The notes under the pieces are model-generated. The model did not search any database. It saw only the letters and a list, made by a program, of their open reading frames with translations, and was not told the origin of the DNA. Made by a program: the position numbers and the translations under genes. Below are positions 55,001 to 61,776 of a stretch of DNA of 64,000 nt, in pieces (position 1 is the first letter of the stretch; every line of letters starts with the position of its first letter). The DNA is taken from positions 62,001-126,000 of the forward strand of contig CAYULW010000005.1 in assembly GCA_964445815.1 (NCBI GenBank). The letters run 5' to 3'. The DNA is from CAYULW01 sp964445815. Lineage in GTDB: Bacteria; Bacteroidota; Bacteroidia; Flavobacteriales_E; Vicingaceae.

Positions 55001-55502
55001 TGTGATTTTGAGTTTGATTGGTGTGCTGTTGGGTCTGGTTATCTTCCAAATGGACTTTGTAATCATCATGACCATGATTGGGATTATCTCATTGGCAGGT
55101 GTTGTTGTAAACAATGCCATCGTACTGATTGATTATACCAACTTGATTATGGATAGAAAGCGTGAGGAGTTAAATCTTGATGAAGACGATCGTCTTCCAA
55201 TTCAAGCGATCTTAGAAAGCATTGTTGAGGGTGGACAAAAGAGGTTAAGACCTGTATTGTTGACAGCAATAACCACAATTTTAGGTTTGCTGCCATTAGC
55301 CATAGGGTTAAACATCGACTTCTTTAGTCTGGTTTCCAGTTTAGACCCTAAGATTTATATTGGAGGAGACAATGTGATTTTCTGGGGTCCAATGTCATGG
55401 ACAATCATTTTTGGATTAACCTTTGCCACTTTCTTAACCTTAGTAATTGTACCGGTGATGTATTACATCATTTGGAAAATAAGATACAAGTGGGCGAGAT
55501 AA
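52092..55502 (+). CDS. RND-family efflux permease
   Basis: 1136 residues, about 12 membrane helices with two large periplasmic loops. N-terminal cytoplasmic start, helix 1 near 24-40, then EAFPEVIVPEIYVGTAYPG and TRPLEKEINSISGIDEI. TM4 has GMLVDNGIVVVENIYR, with one Asp where AcrB has two (Asp-Asp), a change common in related Bacteroidota pumps. Second half includes GIISLAGVVVNNAIVLIDY. Proton-driven export of drugs, detergents or similar; substrate not predictable. Confidence 0.94.
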   Translation: MSEEKKYKEFGLTTASVKNKYTVYVLTAIIFIAGLISYNSMPKEAFPEVIVPEIYVGTAYPGNSPLDIERLITRPLEKEINSISGIDEINSTSIQGYSSIQVKFDFSVTPSEALRKVKDKVDIAMSDPDFPTDLPADPNIFEMNFSELVPIMNINLSGDYSMDQLNDYAEYLEDKIEDLPQITKVDIRGVQDKEVEISVDLPKMESLKLSFNDIANAIRNENVTISGGDLLVDDFKRNVRVIGEFKNMSQIEDIIVRQENQEIVYLKDIANVYFRGEDPEDFARQYMQPVVMLDVIKRAGENLIQASDDINVIITEAQEHYFPDNLLISITNDQSDQTRTQVDELENSIIFGVILVVGVLLFFLGIRNALFVGVAIPLSMFTSFIILSAIGATLNMMVLFSLVLALGMLVDNGIVVVENIYRLMDEGMKPVKAARYGVGQVAWPIIASTATTLAAFFPLAIWPGLMGEFMKYLPITLITVLASSLFVALVINPVLTAAFMKVDEEDPNKKKWNIRSIGLIVIGVLFNLIGVAALGNLLAFSGVIILLSIHFFNPATKTFQERIIPRMERLYEKFLSYALYRRRPIRFVLGTFGLLILSFILLGTFTPKIVYFPVNQPLYLNIYVEMPIGTDINATNSITKEIEEQVIELMKKYEDESGENFLVESILGQVGNGTSDPNEGPSMGNTPHKARITVQFVKFQDRRGVITSEVMEDVRKALKSYPGVQVTVSKNSDGPPQGAPISMEIKGDNYQQLVDEAEEVITYVNNANIYGIEELKLDVEQGKPEMPIIIDRQKARRLSVSTAQIGDALRTALFGKEVSTYKDGEDDYPINIRFDSTSRYDLDALMNQRVTFRDQTTGKIKQVPISAVAEAKKTSTFSAVKRKDLKRVVTITSNVLEDANPNEVVAKIKERMKGYDMPEELGLKFTGQQEEQAKEMAFLSRALMIAVFLIFLIMVSQFNSATTPFIILTSVILSLIGVLLGLVIFQMDFVIIMTMIGIISLAGVVVNNAIVLIDYTNLIMDRKREELNLDEDDRLPIQAILESIVEGGQKRLRPVLLTAITTILGLLPLAIGLNIDFFSLVSSLDPKIYIGGDNVIFWGPMSWTIIFGLTFATFLTLVIVPVMYYIIWKIRYKWAR

Positions 55503-55522
55503 ATACTCAATAAGTTTAAATA

Positions 55523-55555
55523 AAAAAGGGTGTTCTAATCGAACACCCTTTTTTT
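55523..55555. terminator. Terminator of the efflux operon
   Basis: Stem AAAAAAGGGTGTTC / GAACACCCTTTTTT, 14 bp with a 5-nt loop. Lies between the convergent RND and accC genes and can serve both. Confidence 0.93.
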
Positions 55556-55573
55556 ATTCTTTATAGATTCACT

Positions 55574-56923
55574 TTAATCCTTAGGTTCTTTTAATTTAAA
55601 AGTTTCCATAAACTTAGTAGTGAAATTTCCCTCTTTAAAATTTTCATCACGCATCAATTGGATGTGAAATGGTATAGTCGTCTTAATTCCTTCAATAACA
55701 TATTCGCTTAAAGCCCTTTCCATTTTCTCTATCGCTTCTTCTCTTGTTTGTGCAACTGTGATGAGCTTAGAAATCATGGAATCATAATAAGGAGGAATAA
55801 CATAACCTGCATAAGAATGAGTGTCAACTCTCACACCATGTCCACCCGGAGAATGGTAAGTTGTTATTGCTCCCGGACTTGGTCTAAAACCATTAAATGG
55901 ATCCTCGGCATTAATACGGCATTGAATAGAATGCATTTGTGGATAGTAGTTCTTGCCTGAAATCTTATAACCTGCTGCAATCTTAATCTGCTCTTTTATC
56001 AAATCAAAGTTGATTACTTCTTCGGTTATGGTATGCTCAACCTGAATTCTGGTGTTCATTTCCATAAAGTAGAAGTTGCGGTGCTTGTCCACTAAAAATT
56101 CAACAGTTCCAACACCCTCATAGTCAACAGCCTTGGCAGCTTTTATGCCTGCTTCTCCCATTGCTTCTCTCAGTTCATCAGTCATAAATGGCGATGGAGT
56201 TTCTTCACAGAGTTTTTGATGTCTTCTTTGAATAGAACAGTCTCGTTCTGATAAATGACAGTAATTACCAAACTGATCACCGGCAATTTGAATTTCAATG
56301 TGACGCGGCTCTTCAATGAATTTTTCCATGTACATGCCGTCATTGCCAAAGGCAGCGGCAGCTTCTTTTCGAGCACTTTCCCATGCTCCTTCCAGTTCTT
56401 TGTCGTCATTGATAATACGCATGCCTTTACCACCACCTCCGGCAGTAGCTTTCATCATGACAGGATAGCCGATTTCTTCAGCTGATTTTTTAGCGTGTTT
56501 CAAATCTTCTAATAGACCTTCTGAACCCGGAACTGTAGGCACACCTGCTTCGATCATAGTTGCTTTTGCAGAGGCTTTATCGCCCATACCGTCAATCATT
56601 TCCGGAGAAGCACCTATAAATTTTACACCATGTTCTTCACAGATTTTAGAGAACTTCGCGTTTTCTGCTAAGAATCCGTAACCGGGGTGTATCGCGTCTG
56701 CATTGGTAATTTCCGCAGCAGACATAATGTTAGAGATCTTAAGATAAGAATCTGAGCTTTGAGGAGGCCCTATACAAACAGCTTCATCTGCAAATCGAAC
56801 GTGTAGGCTATCCGCGTCTGCCGTAGAATAAACAGCAACCGTTTTAATGCCCATTTCTTTACAAGTTCTGATGACCCGTAAAGCAATTTCACCTCTATTT
56901 GCAATGAGTACTTTTTTAAACAT
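55574..56923 (-). CDS. accC: Acetyl-CoA carboxylase, biotin carboxylase subunit
   Basis: 449 residues. N-terminal FKKVLIANRGEIALRVIRTC, ATP-grasp glycine loop KATAGGGGKGMRI, and NTRIQVEHTITEEV with the bicarbonate/ATP residues. It carboxylates biotin on AccB using ATP and bicarbonate, first step of malonyl-CoA formation. 38 bp after accB, same strand. Confidence 0.96.
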   Translation of the reverse strand: MFKKVLIANRGEIALRVIRTCKEMGIKTVAVYSTADADSLHVRFADEAVCIGPPQSSDSYLKISNIMSAAEITNADAIHPGYGFLAENAKFSKICEEHGVKFIGASPEMIDGMGDKASAKATMIEAGVPTVPGSEGLLEDLKHAKKSAEEIGYPVMMKATAGGGGKGMRIINDDKELEGAWESARKEAAAAFGNDGMYMEKFIEEPRHIEIQIAGDQFGNYCHLSERDCSIQRRHQKLCEETPSPFMTDELREAMGEAGIKAAKAVDYEGVGTVEFLVDKHRNFYFMEMNTRIQVEHTITEEVINFDLIKEQIKIAAGYKISGKNYYPQMHSIQCRINAEDPFNGFRPSPGAITTYHSPGGHGVRVDTHSYAGYVIPPYYDSMISKLITVAQTREEAIEKMERALSEYVIEGIKTTIPFHIQLMRDENFKEGNFTTKFMETFKLKEPKD

Positions 56924-56961
56924 TTTTATACGTGTTTAATGAATATCAAAAGAAGTATTAA

Positions 56962-57486
56962 TTAACCTTTAGGGTCAATTAAGAACAAAGTCTGGTCATA
57001 TTCAACTGGAGTTGAATCATCAACTAAGACTTTCACAACCTTACCGGAAATTTCCGATTCAATTTCATTAAAAAGCTTCATGGCTTCTATTACGCAGACT
57101 GTATCTCCTTCACTTATAGTATCCCCAACTTTTACAAATTCAGGTTTGTCGGGTGATGGTTTTCTATAAAATGTTCCTATCATGGGTGATTTTATAGCAA
57201 TGTAATTTGCTTCATCATTTTTTTCCTCCTTTTTGGCTGGTGCGGCCTCTGCGGGAGCAGCTGCTTGACTAGCAGCAGGAGCCGGTGCAGGAGCCACAGC
57301 TTGTGGCATTGCCATAGGTTGGGGTACCATTTGAGCAACAACTTGTTGTGGTTCTGCAACTTGTTTGCCTTTCTTGTAAGGCGGGGTCTTAATGTTTATC
57401 TTAAAATCTTTGTCTTCAATTTCAACTTCGCTAACTCCTGATTTTGAAACAAATTTAATCAGCTCTTGAATTTCAGTAAGTTTCAT
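56962..57486 (-). CDS. accB: Biotin carboxyl carrier protein
   Basis: 174 residues. N-terminal helical/beta domain (1-35), Ala/Pro/Gln-rich flexible linker (about 42-90), and C-terminal biotinyl domain with the EAMKL site, whose Lys carries biotin (VCVIEAMKLFNEIES). Works with accC. 57 bp after fabH. Confidence 0.96.
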   Translation of the reverse strand: MKLTEIQELIKFVSKSGVSEVEIEDKDFKINIKTPPYKKGKQVAEPQQVVAQMVPQPMAMPQAVAPAPAPAASQAAAPAEAAPAKKEEKNDEANYIAIKSPMIGTFYRKPSPDKPEFVKVGDTISEGDTVCVIEAMKLFNEIESEISGKVVKVLVDDSTPVEYDQTLFLIDPKG

Positions 57487-57543
57487 ATAGTAAATATTAC
57501 GTTTTAAGTAACTAAAATTAGAATAATTTATTGATTCTAAAAA

Positions 57544-58539
57544 TCATGAATCATAGGCCCATTTTACCCATATTGAACCCCATGTAAAGCCGCCCCCAAA
57601 GGCAGACAAAATTAAATTGTCTCCTTTTTTAAGTTGGCTTTCCCATTCCCATAAGCAAAGAGGAATAGTACCACTTGTGGTATTGCCATATTTTTCAATG
57701 TTGAGCATTACTTTTTCACTTCCAACTCCCATTCGGTTAGCGGTAGCATCAATGATTCGTTTATTGGCTTGATGTGGTACAAGAAAGCGAATGTCTTCAC
57801 TTCGAAGACCATTGCGTTCCATAATTTCTGCAGAAACATCTGCCATATTAGTAACGGCAAACTTAAATACTGCCTGCCCTTCTTGATAAATGAAATGTTC
57901 TTTAGCGTCAACAGTTGCGTGACTTGCCGGTTTAACTGAACCACCTGCTTTCTGATGCAGGTGTACTCTTCCGGAACCGTCGCTTCTCATTATGCAATCC
58001 ATGACACCAACCTCTTCTTCAGTCGGTTCTAATAGAACAGCACCACAACCATCTCCAAAGATAATACAGGTTGCTCTGTCTTCATAGTCTACTATAGAAG
58101 ACATCTTATCAGCACCTACAACTACTACTTTCTTGTATTGACCAGATTCGATGTATTTTGACCCGGTCGTCACCCCATAAAGGAAACCGGAACATGCCGC
58201 CATTAGGTCAAAACCAAACGCATTACAGGCTCCAATTTTATCTGTAATGATATTTGCCGTTGCGGGAAACACCATGTCAGGAGTAACAGTACAACAAATC
58301 AACAAGTCGATTTCTTCAGCAGTTATTCCTCTTTTTTTAAGAAGTTCATTGACCGCTTCAGCCGCCATATCAGAAGTTCCTAAACCTTCACCTTTTAAAA
58401 TCCTTCTTTCTTTTATACCTGTTCTGGTAGTGATCCACTCGTCTGTGGTGTCTACCATTGTTTCTAAGATTTGATTGGTAAGCCGATATTCAGGAACATA
58501 ACCTCCTAAAGAGGTAATTGCCGCACGGAGTTTTGTCAT
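57544..58539 (-). CDS. fabH: Beta-ketoacyl-ACP synthase III
   Basis: 331 residues. Catalytic triad: Cys in DLMAACSGFLYG, His in VPHQANKRII and Asn in EKYGNTTSGTIP. It condenses a short acyl-CoA with malonyl-ACP to start fatty-acid synthesis. Encoded between rpmF and accB; a strong hairpin 100 bp upstream may separate it from rpmF. Confidence 0.96.
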   Translation of the reverse strand: MTKLRAAITSLGGYVPEYRLTNQILETMVDTTDEWITTRTGIKERRILKGEGLGTSDMAAEAVNELLKKRGITAEEIDLLICCTVTPDMVFPATANIITDKIGACNAFGFDLMAACSGFLYGVTTGSKYIESGQYKKVVVVGADKMSSIVDYEDRATCIIFGDGCGAVLLEPTEEEVGVMDCIMRSDGSGRVHLHQKAGGSVKPASHATVDAKEHFIYQEGQAVFKFAVTNMADVSAEIMERNGLRSEDIRFLVPHQANKRIIDATANRMGVGSEKVMLNIEKYGNTTSGTIPLCLWEWESQLKKGDNLILSAFGGGFTWGSIWVKWAYDS

Positions 58540-58638
58540 AGAATCGATTTTCTAGAGTCTCTTAAAGGGGCTAAAGTAGCTTTATTTAAAATAAATTCAT
58601 AATCCCTTAAGATCAAATCAATAACTGTTTACTAACAA

Positions 58639-58671
58639 CAAAAGGTGAAATAATGCTTATTTCACCTTTTG
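58639..58671 (-). terminator. Hairpin after rpmF
   Basis: Perfect 15-bp stem CAAAAGGTGAAATAA / TTATTTCACCTTTTG with a 3-nt loop, tail TTGTT on the minus strand. May end or attenuate transcription before fabH. Confidence 0.75.
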
Positions 58672-58690
58672 TCTGCAAATGTGTTTTTGT

Positions 58691-58879
58691 TTAAGCTTCC
58701 GCTTTTTCCATCACAACTTTACCTTTATAGTAAAGCTTGCCTTCATACCAATGAGCTCTATGATAAAGGTGTGGCATACCTGTCGTAGGACATGTAGCAA
58801 TGGTAGGAGCTTCAGCTTTATAATGAGTTCTTCTCTTATCTCTTCTCGTTTTCGATATCTTTCGTTTAGGATGAGCCAT
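58691..58879 (-). CDS. rpmF: 50S ribosomal protein L32
   Basis: 62 residues. MAHPKRKISKTRRDKRRTH and ATCPTTGMPHLYHRAHWYEG; only one Cys remains, so the zinc site is lost, as is usual in Bacteroidota. Five bases after yceD. Confidence 0.97.
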   Translation of the reverse strand: MAHPKRKISKTRRDKRRTHYKAEAPTIATCPTTGMPHLYHRAHWYEGKLYYKGKVVMEKAEA

Positions 58880-58884
58880 AACTT

Positions 58885-59400
58885 TTAATTTTTATTTTTT
58901 AGATTAGAAAGAGCTTCCCATCTAGGGTCTCCTTCTTGTGCATTTTTTATTGAGTAACTATTGAGTACTTCAATTACTTTCTGATTACAGTCTTTTTCTT
59001 TTTTATGCATCGGTTTTGGAGGCATAAGTAGATTGGTTAATTCATATATGGACTCAGTAAGATCTATTTCATGAGATCCGTCCGGAAGAACCAAAATCTC
59101 TTCTGAAGCATTTTGATCTAAATCTCCAAATTTTACAATCAAATGGTTTTTCCCTTTAACCTTAAGTTCCAAAGGTTCTCCGCAACGATAACATTCGGAA
59201 TATATAAGTCCTTTAAAGTTAAGGTTTAACTCAATTAGAGTTTTTTGTTTCAATAAATCAACTTCAATAAGAAAATCAGCATTTTCAATGATTGAATACT
59301 CAAATTCTTGAAAGAACGATTTGCCTATTTCGAAATCAAGCTTATGCGAGCCCTCTTTCAACCCGACAAATGGGATAATTATTTTCTTTTTTCGCTTCAT
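58885..59400 (-). CDS. DUF177/YceD family protein
   Basis: 171 residues. Central CxxC (SECYRCGEPLELKVKG), then an acidic stretch with ILVLPDG and EIDLTESIYELTNLLMPPKP. DUF177 proteins sit upstream of rpmF in most bacteria and are linked to rRNA processing, though the mechanism is not settled. Directly coupled to rpmF here. Confidence 0.9.
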   Translation of the reverse strand: MKRKKKIIIPFVGLKEGSHKLDFEIGKSFFQEFEYSIIENADFLIEVDLLKQKTLIELNLNFKGLIYSECYRCGEPLELKVKGKNHLIVKFGDLDQNASEEILVLPDGSHEIDLTESIYELTNLLMPPKPMHKKEKDCNQKVIEVLNSYSIKNAQEGDPRWEALSNLKNKN

Positions 59401-59458
59401 TACCTAATCTACCCTCTGCAAAAGAAAGGGGGCAAATTTAATAAATAATTTCTTGAAT

Positions 59459-60514
59459 TTATCGAGTTTTTGAGGGGATTAATTTCTCCTTTTCCCATTC
59501 TTGTTTTAAAAGTCTATTTTTCGCGATTTCAACAGCTTTGTAGATAGCTGTCCTGAATGCACTTTCATTGGCAAGGTCTTTTCCTGCTATATCATAGGCT
59601 GTTCCATGATCCGGTGAGGTTCTGACGAATGAGAGACCTGCTGTATAATTTGTTCCTTTCCCAAAATCAAAGCTTTTCGCGGGGATTAACCCTTGATCAT
59701 GATACATGGCCAGAATGCCATCAAAGTTTTTATAATTTGAAGAGCCAAAAAATCCATCTGCAGCAAATGGGCCGAATGGTAATATGTCTATGCTTTTAGC
59801 TTGTTGAATAGCTGGTTCTATCACTTCTTTCTCTTCTTTACCCAATAGGCCATTGTCGCCTGCGTGGGGGTTAAGACTCAGGATAGCAATTTTAGGGCGT
59901 GGGATTAAAAAATCGTCCTTTAATGATCGATGCATTAGTGTAAGCTTCTTGAGGATAAGGTCAGAGGTCAATTGCTTAGGGACTTCAGAAATGGGAATAT
60001 GTCCCGTTACAAGGCCAATTCTTGTTGTTTCATTAACCATGATCATTAAAGAATCCTCAGCTTCATCTCTAGATTGGAGGTATTCAGTATGTCCAGGAAA
60101 GTTGAAGCGATCCGATTGTATCATGTCCTTATTTATCGGAGCTGTAACCAGAGTATCAATGCTTTTTTCTTTTATGGCATCAATGGCTCTTTCTAAAGAT
60201 AAAGCAGCAAATTCTCCCATCAATGGGTCTGGTTTACCAGGTTCAATCTGAATCTTATTGCTCCATGTTTCAAGAACAAAGAAGCTGTTGCCTTTAATTT
60301 GATTTGGATCAGAAATGGACTCAAACTTTAATCCTTGAATACCATAGAGCTGAGATGCAGTCTTCAAAAGATCCTTTGACCCGAAAACAATTGGTGTACA
60401 AATTTCATTAATTCGGTTATCAGATAAGGTTTTTAGGATTACCTCTAACCCTATTCCATTAATGTCACCGACACTTATTCCAACTTTTATTTTTGAACTT
60501 CTACCTTTCTTCAT
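59459..60514 (-). CDS. pdxA: 4-hydroxythreonine-4-phosphate dehydrogenase
   Basis: 351 residues. Metal-binding His in FPGHTEYLQ, LNPHAGDNGLLG and MYHDQGLIPAK, plus VSVGDINGIGLEV start. Part of vitamin B6 (PLP) synthesis. 58 bp upstream of yceD on the same strand and divergent from mqnC. Confidence 0.95.
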   Translation of the reverse strand: MKKGRSSKIKVGISVGDINGIGLEVILKTLSDNRINEICTPIVFGSKDLLKTASQLYGIQGLKFESISDPNQIKGNSFFVLETWSNKIQIEPGKPDPLMGEFAALSLERAIDAIKEKSIDTLVTAPINKDMIQSDRFNFPGHTEYLQSRDEAEDSLMIMVNETTRIGLVTGHIPISEVPKQLTSDLILKKLTLMHRSLKDDFLIPRPKIAILSLNPHAGDNGLLGKEEKEVIEPAIQQAKSIDILPFGPFAADGFFGSSNYKNFDGILAMYHDQGLIPAKSFDFGKGTNYTAGLSFVRTSPDHGTAYDIAGKDLANESAFRTAIYKAVEIAKNRLLKQEWEKEKLIPSKTR

Positions 60515-60633
60515 TTTTCTTCAACTGCTTCGCATAGAACCTAATGTCTTTAAAGGTTCTGGGTGTAATTATGTGTAATTTTGAGCTACAAAGCTAACAC
60601 AATTATTGAGTTGAATTGTTGTTATTACATTGT

Positions 60634-61764
60634 ATGGATAGAAAGACAGAAGAATTATTAGCAAAAGCTATTGATAAGGCATTTTTGAGTTTAGAGGAGG
60701 GAGTTCATTTATACCATAATGCTAAAACTGCAGATTTAGCCTTCGTGGCCAATCAATTAAAGGTGGAGGAAAAGGGCGATCAGATAGTCACATGGATTAT
60801 TGACCGCAATGCAAATACGACAAATGTCTGCATCGCGAATTGTAAATTCTGTAACTTTTTCAGAGTGCCAGGTCACAAGGAGGCTTATGTAACCTCAATA
60901 GAGCAGTATAAGGAAAAGATAGATGAGATGATGAAGTATGGAGGTGAGCAGCTGTTGCTTCAGGGAGGACATCATCCTGATTTAGGTTTGAAGTTCTATG
61001 CGGATTTATTTAATAGATTGAAGGCACTTTATCCTAATTTAAAATTGCATGCACTCGGCCCTCCCGAAATTGCACATATAGCAAAGTTAGAAGGATTAAG
61101 CCATAGAGAGGTATTGTTAGAACTGAAGCAAGCCGGATTAGATTCTCTTCCTGGAGCTGGAGCCGAAATCTTGAATGATAGAGTTCGACGTCTAATATCA
61201 AAAGGAAAATGTACCGGAAAGGAGTGGCTGGATGTAATGAGAGCTGCTCATCAGTTAGATATCACAACATCAGCAACCATGATGTTTGGGCATATTGAAA
61301 CCATAGAAGAACGTTTTGAACATTTGGTCTGGTTACGTCAAGTTCAATCTGAGAAGCCTAAAAATACAAAGGGCTTTTTGGCTTTTATTCCTTGGCCATT
61401 TCAAGATGATGGTACTTTGCTCAAAAGAGTTAAGGGAGTTAAAAATCAGGTAAGTGGAGAAGAGTACGTCAGAATGATTGCTTTATCAAGAATTATGCTA
61501 CCAAATATCCGGAATATTCAAGCCAGCTGGTTAACAGTTGGTAAGGAAACCGCACAGATATGTCTTCACTCCGGAGCTAATGATATGGGGTCAATTATGA
61601 TAGAAGAAAATGTTGTATCAGTTGCCGGGGCACCTTATCGCTTTACTTCAGATGGTATTCAAGATGCAATTAAGGAGGCTGGTTTTGAACCTCAGTTGAG
61701 GACTCAAGAATATGATTATAGAGATTTACCTGAGAATATTGAGCAACAGCTAATCACGTATTAA
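60634..61764 (+). CDS. mqnC: Cyclic dehypoxanthinyl futalosine synthase
   Basis: 376 residues from the ATG at 60634; a TTG at 60616 would add six residues. Radical SAM with CxxxCxxC (VCIANCKFCNFF), GGEQLLLQGGHHPDLGL and the C-terminal family part (PNIRNIQASWLTVGKE). It cyclises dehypoxanthinyl futalosine in the alternative menaquinone pathway. TAATTTTG at 60576-60583 is a possible -7 box. Divergent from pdxA. Confidence 0.94.
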   Translation: MDRKTEELLAKAIDKAFLSLEEGVHLYHNAKTADLAFVANQLKVEEKGDQIVTWIIDRNANTTNVCIANCKFCNFFRVPGHKEAYVTSIEQYKEKIDEMMKYGGEQLLLQGGHHPDLGLKFYADLFNRLKALYPNLKLHALGPPEIAHIAKLEGLSHREVLLELKQAGLDSLPGAGAEILNDRVRRLISKGKCTGKEWLDVMRAAHQLDITTSATMMFGHIETIEERFEHLVWLRQVQSEKPKNTKGFLAFIPWPFQDDGTLLKRVKGVKNQVSGEEYVRMIALSRIMLPNIRNIQASWLTVGKETAQICLHSGANDMGSIMIEENVVSVAGAPYRFTSDGIQDAIKEAGFEPQLRTQEYDYRDLPENIEQQLITY

Positions 61765-61776
61765 CGTCTTAATCTG